Positions 30,025 through 37,167 of a stretch of 64,000 nt of DNA are shown here, piece after piece. Positions within the stretch are counted from its first letter, which is position 1; each line of letters begins with the position of its first letter. This DNA comes from Mesorhizobium sp. Lineage in GTDB: Bacteria; Pseudomonadota; Alphaproteobacteria; Rhizobiales; Rhizobiaceae. The translations under genes and the position numbers were made by a program. Location of the stretch: NCBI RefSeq assembly GCF_023954305.1, contig NZ_JAMLIG010000002.1, positions 248,001 to 312,000 of the forward strand, given 5' to 3'. The notes beneath the pieces were generated by a model that was not told where the DNA came from, made no database searches, and saw nothing but the letters and a program-made list of their open reading frames with translations.

Positions 30025-30414
30025 CTACCCCCACACCCTCTCCGCCCCCAACACTTCCATCGCCCGATCATCCGTCACCAACCTAAATCTCTCGACGATC
30101 GCTTGCGCAGCCAGAACCCGATCAAACGGGTCCTTGTGAACCGCCCTGAACTCCCCAGCCATCACCGCATGGGCGCTGTTAACCGGGAGCTCGATGAAGT
30201 CGAAATCGGCGCAGAGGGTAACGAAGTCGCGCGCGATCGCCTCCGCCCCGGGCAGCTTGCCCAGGCTGACCTTGGTGGCGATCTCAAAACCGCTGATCGA
30301 GCTGACGAAGATTGTGTTGGTGGGATCAATGATCGTCAGCGCCGTCTCGCGCGGCAGGCGTCTGTCCTTCAGGAGCAGCCAGAGCAGCGCATGCGTATCA
30401 AGCAGAAGGTTCAT
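30025..30414 (-). CDS. vapC: VapC-type PIN domain toxin
   Basis: A 129-residue PIN-domain RNase. Acidic residues of the active site are visible: Asp in LLLDTHALLW, Glu in SGFEIATKVSLGKL, and Asp in HKDPFDRVLAAQA and LVTDDRAM. The subfamily with this HKDPFDR motif pairs with Phd/YefM antitoxins, as here. The start overlaps the antitoxin gene by 17 bases. It converges with brnA with 8 bases between stops. Confidence 0.92.
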   Translation of the reverse strand: MNLLLDTHALLWLLLKDRRLPRETALTIIDPTNTIFVSSISGFEIATKVSLGKLPGAEAIARDFVTLCADFDFIELPVNSAHAVMAGEFRAVHKDPFDRVLAAQAIVERFRLVTDDRAMEVLGAERVWG

Positions 30415-30955
30415 CCGAACCGTCCCACGCGCTCAATTCCTCTTCCGGCAGCGCATCGAAGAACGAGTCCGGCAACTGATAGCGGCCTTCCCAGGCGCCC
30501 CAGCCGCGCGATTTCGGCTCCGGCCCGACCGGCACCATCTTCGCCACTGGCTTGCCATCGCGCATGATCGTGAACTCCCTGCCGGCCTCCACGGCACGAC
30601 GGATGTCGCCGGCCTCGTACTCCGTCTGCCCCTCCTCGGCGAACCCGACCATAGCTCGGATCTCGTCCCATTCGCCCGGATACTTCCGGTAATATGTCGC
30701 GATGTCCTCCTTGCTGATGTAATCGTCCGGCGCATGCTCGAAGAGGCGCTCGTAATCCGTCGGCGGCTCCGAGCGCAGATGCGCGAGCGAACCGGCAATG
30801 CGTGGCCGCTTCCCGCGAGGCGGGAGGGCCTCCACCTTCACCAGCTTCACCGCCGGCTTGTTCCGCCGCGCGATGACAATCTCCTCCCCCGCCTCGGCGC
30901 GCGCGACGAGGTCGGAGAGCTGCGTCTTGGCGTCGTGCATGTTGATGATGGCCAT
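30398..30955 (-). CDS. Phd/YefM-type antitoxin with two antitoxin modules
   Basis: A 185-residue protein, about twice the usual length. Residues 1-45 form one Phd/YefM module (MAIINMHDAKTQLSDLVARA, GEEIVIARRNKPAVKLV). A second module follows at about 112-145 (IRRAVEAGREFTIMRDGKPV, AKMVPVGP), then the VapC-neutralising tail PDSFFDALPEEELSAW. The linker (about 60-110) is charged. This looks like fusion of two antitoxin genes or duplication with divergence. The first module probably binds DNA; the tail binds VapC. Paired TAGCTA palindromes lie just upstream. Confidence 0.85.
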   Translation of the reverse strand: MAIINMHDAKTQLSDLVARAEAGEEIVIARRNKPAVKLVKVEALPPRGKRPRIAGSLAHLRSEPPTDYERLFEHAPDDYISKEDIATYYRKYPGEWDEIRAMVGFAEEGQTEYEAGDIRRAVEAGREFTIMRDGKPVAKMVPVGPEPKSRGWGAWEGRYQLPDSFFDALPEEELSAWDGSDEPSA

Positions 30956-30963
30956 GCAGACAA

Positions 30964-30985
30964 TATAGCTAGGAAGTTAGCTAGG
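30964..30985 (-). promoter_or_regulatory. Candidate antitoxin operator
   Basis: Two copies of the palindrome TAGCTA (30966-30971 and 30978-30983), 12 bases centre to centre, each followed by GG, lie 9-28 bases upstream of the antitoxin ATG. The spacing of about one helical turn suits cooperative binding by a Phd-type dimer pair. Confidence 0.5.
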
Positions 30986-31008
30986 TGCAAATGGAAGCTT
31001 GGCGCCTT

Positions 31009-31210
31009 GTCCTTCTCCCCTTGTGGGAGAAGGTGTCGCCCTCGACGCGAGCGGAGGCGAGCGGCGAGATCAGGCGACGGATGAGGGGTGTTGGAAGGAA
31101 CGAGACGGAGGCGATCTGGTGCTGTCGGCGCTTCTTCTGCAACGGAGCGCTCCGGCCAGCACCCCTCATCCGCCCCTTCGGGGCACCTTCTCCCACAAGG
31201 GGAGAAGGAC
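31009..31210. repeat. RIME-like intergenic palindromic repeat, copy 2
   Basis: The left arm starts GTCCTTCTCCCCTTGTGGGAG and includes GATGAGGGGTGTTGG. The right arm starts CCAGCACCCCTCATCCG and ends CACAAGGGGAGAAGGAC. The outer arms are nearly identical to copy 1 at 11799-11995; the central segment differs. Confidence 0.8.
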
Positions 31211-31221
31211 GGGCGCTAGCC

Positions 31222-31623
31222 TCACCTATACGGCGAATGGCACGCCCGCCTCGGCCCGCGATGCGGCTGATACGTATCCGTCCGCCAGTCGTAGGATCGA
31301 TACCGCCTCGCGCACCAGTCGGCATGCGCGGCGGTCCGGTGCACCACCACCTGCGCCGCCGGCCGCACCACCCGGGCCGCCAGCGCCCGCCGCGCCTTGT
31401 AGATCGGCAGCGGATAGCCGCACATGTCGTGCGGGCATGGCGTGACGTAAGCCGGCAGCGGATAGGCCGGCGGATGCAGCGACGGCAGTTCGCCATACCA
31501 GCGCGACACCGGCACCGAGCCGTAGAGCACGAGGTCGCGCGCCGGGTCGTATTGCCACTCCCCCGCCCGCGCCCCAGCCGCCAGCGCCATCAGCATCGTC
31601 AGACAGGCCAGAAGTCTCGTCAT
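31222..31623 (-). CDS. BA14K family protein
   Basis: A 133-residue exported protein. Signal peptide MTRLLACLTMLMALAAGARA is followed by a Tyr/Pro-rich middle and the C-terminal BA14K motif DWCARRYRSYDWRTDTY, HRGPRRACHSPYR. Two further Cys (CPHDMCGYPLP) lie in the middle. It is followed, 3' on the same strand, by the RIME-like repeat. The tandem neighbour at 31661-32062 is the same length and aligns along the C-terminal 30 residues. Confidence 0.85.
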   Translation of the reverse strand: MTRLLACLTMLMALAAGARAGEWQYDPARDLVLYGSVPVSRWYGELPSLHPPAYPLPAYVTPCPHDMCGYPLPIYKARRALAARVVRPAAQVVVHRTAAHADWCARRYRSYDWRTDTYQPHRGPRRACHSPYR

Positions 31624-31660
31624 CTCACCCTCCCCATCTTACCCTCCCCAGCGGCGGCGC

Positions 31661-32062
31661 TCAGCGATACGGCGAGTGGCAGGCGCGGCGCGGCCCGTGA
31701 TACGGCTGAAAACTGTCGCTCCGCGCGTCATAGGAGCGGTAGCGCGCCGCGCACCAGTGCACATGCGACGACACGCCGTGCGGCCTCACGCGCTGCACCA
31801 CCTGCACCGCCGGCCGCGTCGTGTCGTAGATCGGCACCGGATAGCCGGTCAGCGGCTTCGGATAGGCCGGGATATGGTCGGGGTGGTGGCTGTAGTAATA
31901 GCCCGGCCCGGTGCCCAGCCACGGATGCTGGTGGTACCAGGGCACGTGCGGCGCCTGGGCGACCCTCACCACCCGATAGTGATGATGATGCCGCCACTCG
32001 CCGGCGGCGGCCGGCAGGGCGGCGATGGACAGGGCACACGCCGCAAGGACTGCTTTCCACAT
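31661..32062 (-). CDS. BA14K family protein
   Basis: A 133-residue exported protein with signal peptide MWKAVLAACALSIAALPAAA and a His/Tyr/Pro-rich mature region (EWRHHHHYRVVRV) that might bind metal. The C-terminal BA14K motif is HWCAARYRSYDARSDSF, YHGPRRACHSPYR. GGGAGG 5 bases upstream fixes ATG 32062; the frame is open far upstream but without a credible start. It is the upstream member of a tandem pair. Confidence 0.85.
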   Translation of the reverse strand: MWKAVLAACALSIAALPAAAGEWRHHHHYRVVRVAQAPHVPWYHQHPWLGTGPGYYYSHHPDHIPAYPKPLTGYPVPIYDTTRPAVQVVQRVRPHGVSSHVHWCAARYRSYDARSDSFQPYHGPRRACHSPYR

Positions 32063-32210
32063 CTCGACCTCCCGCGACGACACGATATGCCAGGCAACCG
32101 CCGCCGCACCGCCAGGTTCCGCGCGATCGTCGGCAATGCTTAACGAAGGGGAAACAAGGCACCCGTCCTTCCCCCCTTGTGGGGTGAGAAGCCGGTTCGC
32201 CACAGGCGAA

Positions 32211-32424
32211 TTCGTCATGCCGGTGGCATGACGAAAGGCGTCGAACGGTGAGGCCCAGTCGCCCAAAGGGCGGTTGGAAGGTCCGGTGGACCTTTCAAAG
32301 GGCCGAACGAGCTGCGAAGCAGCGGGACCCGCCCCGGGGCAACGCTGCCCCTGCCCTCCGCTATGGCTCCGGGCGTTCGTCACTCGAAAAGCCCATTCGG
32401 GGGCTTTTCGTTCGCTTCGCGAAC
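32211..32424. repeat. Run of short perfect hairpins
   Basis: At least six perfect hairpins in 214 bases: TTCGTCATGCC-GGT-GGCATGACGAA (32211-32235), AAGGTCC-GGT-GGACCTT (32278-32294), GCTGC-GAA-GCAGC (32311-32323), GGGGCA/TGCCCC (32336-32351), GAAAAGCCC/GGGCTTTTC (32386-32409) and GTTCGC-TTC-GCGAAC (32410-32424). Four have three-base loops. The whole gene-free stretch 32063-32563 contains nothing else recognisable. Confidence 0.65.
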
Positions 32425-32563
32425 CGCTCCTCACCCCGTGGATCGATTTCCCCCCGCCGCCTCGGCAATCCCCTGCCCTTCTCGCCCCACACGATAAATT
32501 TTCGATTTTTCGATCCCCACCCTTTGCCGCCGCGTCACACTGCGCGGGTGAAAGGAGGGCGCG

Positions 32564-32968
32564 GTGAAGGCAGCGCAGCACGAAGTACCGGACCGTTCGA
32601 GACTGAAGCACATCGTCGTCGTGCTGCTGTCCATGGCCCTGCTCGCCGAGCATGCCGCCTCGCGGCGCCATTCGGTGCGCCTGTTCTTCTTCCGGTTGCT
32701 CGGCCACGCCGAGATCGTCGCGCTCGGCCTCTTCGACGGCCCGGCCGCCGGGTTCGGCGTCGCCGCCGACGTGCCGAGGCATGTCAGGCCGGAAGACCTG
32801 ACGGCACTCGCCGCGCGGCTGCGCGCCATCGCCATCCTGATCGCGCGGGTTTTCCTCTCCGGCGGCGCAACCGGCACGACCGAAGCCGCGCTTCCGCGCC
32901 TCGCCCCGCCCCTGTCCAGCAAGCCCGTGTGCGCCCGCCGGCGCGCCGCCTATCACGACACGTCCTGA
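32564..32968 (+). CDS. Hypothetical protein, possible membrane segment
   Basis: A 134-residue reading frame with a strong AAAGGAGG ribosome site before a GTG start. It has a hydrophobic stretch IVVVLLSMALLAEHAA (about 17-32), an SVRLFFFRLLGHAEIVALGL segment, and a second hydrophobic stretch IAILIARVFL. The end is basic. I do not recognise the family. The ribosome site and hydrophobic pattern argue for a real gene. Confidence 0.5.
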   Translation: MKAAQHEVPDRSRLKHIVVVLLSMALLAEHAASRRHSVRLFFFRLLGHAEIVALGLFDGPAAGFGVAADVPRHVRPEDLTALAARLRAIAILIARVFLSGGATGTTEAALPRLAPPLSSKPVCARRRAAYHDTS

Positions 32969-32980
32969 TCCTGGCCGTCC

Positions 32981-33011
32981 CTGTCGGCAGCCTCGCCGTT
33001 GCGGGTGGACA
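32981..33011 (+). repeat. 31-bp direct repeat, left copy
   Basis: Begins CTGTCGGCAGCCTCGCCGTT and ends GCGGGTGGACA. It matches 33475-33505 at 29 of 31 positions in the same orientation. The two copies flank the small gene at 33073-33336. Confidence 0.75.
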
Positions 33012-33072
33012 GACGATCTCCGCCCGCGCCGGCGCGCGCCCATTTGGCGCGCCCGGCTGTGCCTTCGCCCGG

Positions 33073-33336
33073 TCAGGGCCGATAGGCGATGTCGATGTTG
33101 CCGGCCCCGTTCAGCGAGACGTCGATATTGCCCATGTGGATGCCCGGATAGAAGCTGCCCTGACCGGCATAGAGGAGGAGCGCCGCATGGTCGGGTCCGG
33201 CCGTGATGCCATGCGCCACGCCGAAGGGCGGCAGGCCGAAACCGGGCCACGGGCCGACCGCGACGTTGGCGGGTCCGTGCAGCGTGGAATAGGTGAAGTT
33301 CAAATTGTATGCCGTATGGTTGTGGACGTTGGCCAT
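33073..33336 (-). CDS. Small hypothetical protein, 87 residues
   Basis: GGGGGAG lies 6 bases before ATG 33336. The product is Gly/Ala/Asn/Pro-rich with alternating hydrophobic residues (MANVHNHTAYNLNFTYSTLH, YPGIHMGNIDVSLNGAGNID), suggesting a small all-beta, possibly surface or jelly-roll-like protein. There is no signal peptide. I do not recognise the family. It is bracketed by a 31-bp direct repeat, which hints at insertion or duplication. Confidence 0.6.
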   Translation of the reverse strand: MANVHNHTAYNLNFTYSTLHGPANVAVGPWPGFGLPPFGVAHGITAGPDHAALLLYAGQGSFYPGIHMGNIDVSLNGAGNIDIAYRP

Positions 33337-33474
33337 GATCGCTCCCCCGTGCGCCCGACGCGGCCCGTCTGGCCGCGCTCTGCCTGCGCCTTCGACGCTA
33401 GCGCGACTCCCGCCCGCACGCAACTCTCGGTAGAATTTAATACAACCGGAACGATTGGCGAGGCCCGGCGCGAT

Positions 33475-33505
33475 CTGTCAGCAGCCTTGCCGTTGCGGGT
33501 GGACA
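33475..33505 (+). repeat. 31-bp direct repeat, right copy
   Basis: Begins CTGTCAGCAGCCTTGCCGTT and ends GCGGGTGGACA, immediately upstream of the DUF72 gene. Two mismatches to the copy at 32981-33011. Confidence 0.75.
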
Positions 33506-33552
33506 AGGCGCCGCCGCCGCCGCATCTTCCGCGCTCAACGGAGGATCGGCCC

Positions 33553-34368
33553 ATGACCGCATCAACAACACGCCGCGCCGGGCGCATCCGCGCCGGCATG
33601 GGCGGCTGGACCTTCGAGCCCTGGGAAGGCACCTTCTATCCGGACAGGCTGCCGAAGAAGAAGCAGCTCGAATTCGCCTCGCGCGCGGTGCCGACGATCG
33701 AGGTCAACGGCACCTACTATTCCGGCTTCACGCCTGCGACCTACGCCAAATGGGCGGCCGAGACGCCCGACGATTTCGTCTTCTCGATCAAGGGCAACCG
33801 CTTCGTCACCAACCGCAAGGTGCTCGCCGAGGCCGGCGAATCGATGAAGAAGTTCTTCGCTCAGGGGCTGGAGGAACTGGGGCCGAAGCTCGGGCCGATC
33901 TGCTGGCAGTTCGCCAACACGAAGAAATTCGAGCCCGACGATTTCGAGGGTTTTCTCAAGCTGCTGCCGGCCGAACATGCCGGGCTGAAACTGCGCCACG
34001 CGCTCGAGGTGCGGCACGGCTCCTTCGCGGTTCCGGAATTCGTCGCGCTGGCGGAAAGATACGGCTGCGCGGTCTGCTATGCGCATCACCACGACTATCC
34101 CGAATTCGCCGACGTCACGGCCGATTTCGTCTACGCGCGGCTGCAGAAGGGCGAGGACGACATCGCCACCGCCTACGCGCCGGAGGAACTCGACGGCTGG
34201 GCCGAGCGGGCAAAGCTCTGGGCTTCCGGCGGCCAGCCGGACGACCTTCCTTTCGCCGATCCGTCGCGCAAGGTCGAGAAGCGTCCGCGCGACGTTTTCG
34301 TCTACATCATCCACGAGGGCAAGATCCGCGCGCCGCAAGGCGCCATGGCTCTGATGGAGCGGGTGTGA
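33553..34368 (+). CDS. DUF72 domain-containing protein
   Basis: A 271-residue TIM-barrel protein of the DUF72/YecE family. Family motifs: AGMGGWTFEPWEGTFYP, the VEVNGTYY-like IEVNGTYYSGF, FSIKGNRFVTN, and GPICWQFANTKKF. The biochemical role is unknown. GGAGG precedes ATG 33553; the longer open frame upstream lacks similarity. It is followed by tRNA-Glu. Confidence 0.92.
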   Translation: MTASTTRRAGRIRAGMGGWTFEPWEGTFYPDRLPKKKQLEFASRAVPTIEVNGTYYSGFTPATYAKWAAETPDDFVFSIKGNRFVTNRKVLAEAGESMKKFFAQGLEELGPKLGPICWQFANTKKFEPDDFEGFLKLLPAEHAGLKLRHALEVRHGSFAVPEFVALAERYGCAVCYAHHHDYPEFADVTADFVYARLQKGEDDIATAYAPEELDGWAERAKLWASGGQPDDLPFADPSRKVEKRPRDVFVYIIHEGKIRAPQGAMALMERV

Positions 34369-34397
34369 ATCGGGGCAAGATTCCGCGCCTGGACGGG

Positions 34398-34426
34398 TTG
34401 CCGCTTGGCTCGAAGCTGATTATAAG
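34398..34426 (+). promoter_or_regulatory. Candidate tRNA-Glu promoter
   Basis: TTGCCG and TATAAG are 17 bases apart. The -10 ends 13 bases before the tRNA 5' end, leaving room for a short leader. Confidence 0.55.
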
Positions 34427-34439
34427 CCGCCTCGGTTAC

Positions 34440-34514
34440 GCGCCCTTCGTCTATCGGTTAGGACGGCACCCTTTCACGGTGCAGAGAGGGGTTCGACTCC
34501 CCTAGGGCGTACCA
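34440..34514 (+). tRNA. tRNA-Glu (anticodon TTC)
   Basis: 75 bases with encoded CCA. The acceptor GCGCCCT pairs with AGGGCGT (first pair G-T). The anticodon stem GCACC/GGTGC holds loop CTTTCAC with TTC at 34473-34475. The T arm is AGGGG-TTCGACT-CCCCT. Confidence 0.95.
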
Positions 34515-34613
34515 CCTCTTCCTTTGCTCCACGTTCCTGTCGGCCATGCCCGGGGTTGAAGAAGCCGGCCATCGATGCGACATGTGGGGCGATTTCCACG
34601 CTCCAGGCACATG

Positions 34614-35441
34614 ATGGTCACCTATCTCGAAGCGGGTTCCGCGCCGCTCAAGAACACCGGACAGATCAGGCTCTACGACGAGGCCGCTTTCGAAGGCATG
34701 CGCAAAGCCTGCCGGTTGACGGCGACGTGCCTCGACGAACTCGCGGCGATCGTCCAGCCGGGCGTGTCGACCGAGACGATCGACCGCTTCGTCTTCGAAT
34801 TCGGCATGGACCACGACGCCATACCCGCCACGCTCAACTATCGCGGCTACACGAAATCGTCCTGCACCTCGATCAACCACGTCGTCTGCCACGGCATCCC
34901 GGACGCGAAGCCGCTGCGCGAGGGCGACATCGTCAACATCGACGTGACCCTGATAGTCGACGGCTGGCATGGGGATTCGTCGCGCATGTATCCGGTCGGC
35001 CGCATCAAGCGCGCCGCCGAGCGCCTGCTCGAGGTCACGCATGAATGCATGATGCGCGGCATCGCCGCCATCCGCCCGGGCGCGCGCACCGGCGCCATCG
35101 GCGCGGCCATCCAGGCCTATGCCGAGGCGGAGCGCTGTTCGGTGGTTCGCGACTTCTGCGGCCACGGCGTCGGACTTCTGTTCCACGACGCACCCAACAT
35201 CCTGCACTACGGCACGCCCGGCGAGGGCGTCGAGATGCGTCCGGGCATGATCTTCACCGTCGAACCGATGATCAATCTCGGCCGGCCGCATGTGAAGGTC
35301 CTGTCCGACGGCTGGACGGCGGTGACCCGCGACCGCTCGCTGTCGGCGCAATACGAACACACGATCGGCGTCACCGACAGCGGCTGCGAAATCTTCACCC
35401 TGTCGCCCGCGGGTCTCGACCGGCCCGGCCTTCCGGCCTAG
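34614..35441 (+). CDS. map: Methionine aminopeptidase, type I
   Basis: A 275-residue enzyme that removes N-terminal Met from new proteins. The five metal ligands are visible: Asp in VNIDVTLIVDG, Asp in HGDSSRM, His in FCGHGVGLLFH, Glu in TVEPMINLG and Glu in AQYEHTIGV. ATG 34614 (VTYLEAGSAPLKNTG) matches related proteins; ATG 34611 and an earlier ATG at 34575 are alternatives. No strong ribosome site is seen. radC follows after 38 bases. Confidence 0.95.
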   Translation: MVTYLEAGSAPLKNTGQIRLYDEAAFEGMRKACRLTATCLDELAAIVQPGVSTETIDRFVFEFGMDHDAIPATLNYRGYTKSSCTSINHVVCHGIPDAKPLREGDIVNIDVTLIVDGWHGDSSRMYPVGRIKRAAERLLEVTHECMMRGIAAIRPGARTGAIGAAIQAYAEAERCSVVRDFCGHGVGLLFHDAPNILHYGTPGEGVEMRPGMIFTVEPMINLGRPHVKVLSDGWTAVTRDRSLSAQYEHTIGVTDSGCEIFTLSPAGLDRPGLPA

Positions 35442-35479
35442 TCTCGATCCGGGGCTGGGGCGCCTCGGGTGGGACGGGG

Positions 35480-36244
35480 ATGAGCAAGGACGAGATCGAT
35501 GAACGCGGTCTGTTTGCCGAGGGGCCGTCGGCCAATCTCGCCAAGCCCGAACGCAAGGCGCCGCGATCCGAAAAGCCGCATTTCCACGGCCACCGCGACC
35601 GGCTGCGGGAGCGCATGCGCGCGTCCGGCGCCGCCACGCTCGCCGACTACGAAATCCTCGAACTCCTGCTCTTCCGGTTCGTGCCCCGGGCCGACACCAA
35701 GCCGCGGGCCAAGGCGCTTCTGGAGCGGTTCGGCTCGCTCGCCGAAGTCCTCGGCGCCCCCGCCCATCTGCTGGCCGAGGTCAAGGGCATCGGCCCTTCC
35801 GTGGCCTTCGACCTGAAGCTGGTCGCGGCGGCGGCCGAACGCATGCTGCAGAGCAATATCCGCGGCCGGCAGGTGCTTGCCTCCTGGTCGCAGGTCATCG
35901 ACTACTGCCGGGCCGCCATGGCGTTCGAACCGCGCGAACAGTTCCGCATTCTCTTTCTCGACAAGAAGAACGCGCTAATCGCAGACGAGGTGCAGCAGGT
36001 CGGCACCATAGACCACACCCCGGTCTACCCGCGCGAGGTGGTCCGCCGGGCGCTCGAACTGTCGGCCACCGCGATCATCCTCGTCCACAACCACCCGTCT
36101 GGCGATCCGACGCCGTCCAAGGCCGACATCGACATGACGCGCCTCATCGCCGATACCGCCAGATCGCTCGGCATCGTGGTGCACGATCACATCATCGTCG
36201 GCAAGGACGGCCACGCTTCGATGAAGGGCCTCCGGCTGTTCTGA
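35480..36244 (+). CDS. radC: RadC family (JAB/MPN) protein
   Basis: A 254-residue protein. An N-terminal HhH-like region (GHRDRLRERM, DYEILELLLF, VKGIGPSVAFDLK) is followed by the JAB1/MPN zinc motif ILVHNHPSGDPTPSKAD. The name comes from a misassigned E. coli repair locus; the true role is unknown, perhaps metal-dependent hydrolysis on DNA. It follows map on the same strand, a common pairing in Rhizobiales. Confidence 0.94.
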   Translation: MSKDEIDERGLFAEGPSANLAKPERKAPRSEKPHFHGHRDRLRERMRASGAATLADYEILELLLFRFVPRADTKPRAKALLERFGSLAEVLGAPAHLLAEVKGIGPSVAFDLKLVAAAAERMLQSNIRGRQVLASWSQVIDYCRAAMAFEPREQFRILFLDKKNALIADEVQQVGTIDHTPVYPREVVRRALELSATAIILVHNHPSGDPTPSKADIDMTRLIADTARSLGIVVHDHIIVGKDGHASMKGLRLF

Positions 36245-36375
36245 CAGCGTCCGGCGGCAATCGATAAGATTTACATCCAATTTTCAACATTAACCATTCC
36301 GGCAGAGAGTTAACACACAAGGTAAACGAAAGGTTAATAAGTCCAGGCAGACTGTAACGCTCGGGAGCTGGATAT

Positions 36376-37095
36376 ATGCTGACCAATGGACTTGTTGCCG
36401 ACGGAACCGCGGGCATTCCCGTCCCGGCCAGATCGGACCCTTACCGGAACCGGAAAAGCCTCGAATTCGGCTTCAGGGCCCGTCGCTTCCAGAACGTTCG
36501 GCGGCTGATCGAACGCGTCCTGGCCGAGAAGGGCCGGGCCGAGATCCTCGACCTCGGCGGTACCGAAAAATACTGGGCGATCGGCGATGATTTCATCCGC
36601 GCAAACCAGCACCGTCTCCACTTCACCATCGTGAACAACGAACGGCAGCCGGTCGAGCAGCCGGATCTCTTCGAGTTCCGCTTCGCCAGCGCAACGGATC
36701 CCGGTCTCTTGCGTGGCCGGCAGTTCGATCTGGTCCATTCCAATTCGGTCGTCGAGCATGTCGGCGCCTGGCGCGACATGGAGATGTTCGCGGCCAATGT
36801 CCGCCGTCTCGCGCCGCGCTATTATGTACAGACGCCGAATTACTGGTTCGCCTACGAAACGCATTTCCGCTTTCCGGGCTTCCAGTATCTGCCGGAGCGT
36901 CTCCGGGTCGAAATGCTGATGCGCTTTTCGCTCGGCTTCTTTCCGCGCATCGACGAGCGCCACGATGCCGAGAATGTCGTCTATCATCACCGGCTCTTAT
37001 CGACCCGGCAGATGCGGACCCTGTTTCCCGACGCCTCGGTCGGTCACGAAAAGCTGCTTGGCCTCAACAAGTCGATCATCGCGACGCGCACTTGA
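36376..37095 (+). CDS. Class I SAM-dependent methyltransferase
   Basis: A 239-residue protein. Motif I is AEILDLGGTEKYW, and FDLVHSNSVVEHVG is the following acidic/His strand typical of class I methyltransferases. The C-terminal half has Arg/Phe-rich helices (FPGFQYLPERLR) possibly for a lipid or polysaccharide substrate. GGGAG precedes the ATG. It follows an AT-rich 130-base leader and ends in a clear terminator. The substrate is unknown. Confidence 0.8.
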   Translation: MLTNGLVADGTAGIPVPARSDPYRNRKSLEFGFRARRFQNVRRLIERVLAEKGRAEILDLGGTEKYWAIGDDFIRANQHRLHFTIVNNERQPVEQPDLFEFRFASATDPGLLRGRQFDLVHSNSVVEHVGAWRDMEMFAANVRRLAPRYYVQTPNYWFAYETHFRFPGFQYLPERLRVEMLMRFSLGFFPRIDERHDAENVVYHHRLLSTRQMRTLFPDASVGHEKLLGLNKSIIATRT

Positions 37096-37114
37096 GCGCG
37101 GCGCTGCGGAATTG

Positions 37115-37145
37115 AAAAGGCCACCCGCGCGGGTGGCCTTTCTCG
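37115..37145. terminator. Bidirectional terminator between methyltransferase gene and tig
   Basis: The perfect palindrome AAAGGCCACCCG/CGGGTGGCCTTT (37116-37141), with flanking A and T runs, lies between convergent stop codons. Confidence 0.88.
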
Positions 37146-37167
37146 TTTCGGCGGCGCGACGCTCCGA

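Noticed and set aside
32248..33552. Long in-frame extension upstream of the DUF72 gene
   Set aside because: It runs through the hairpin run and another gene on the same strand, with no family similarity; GGAGG fixes ATG 33553.
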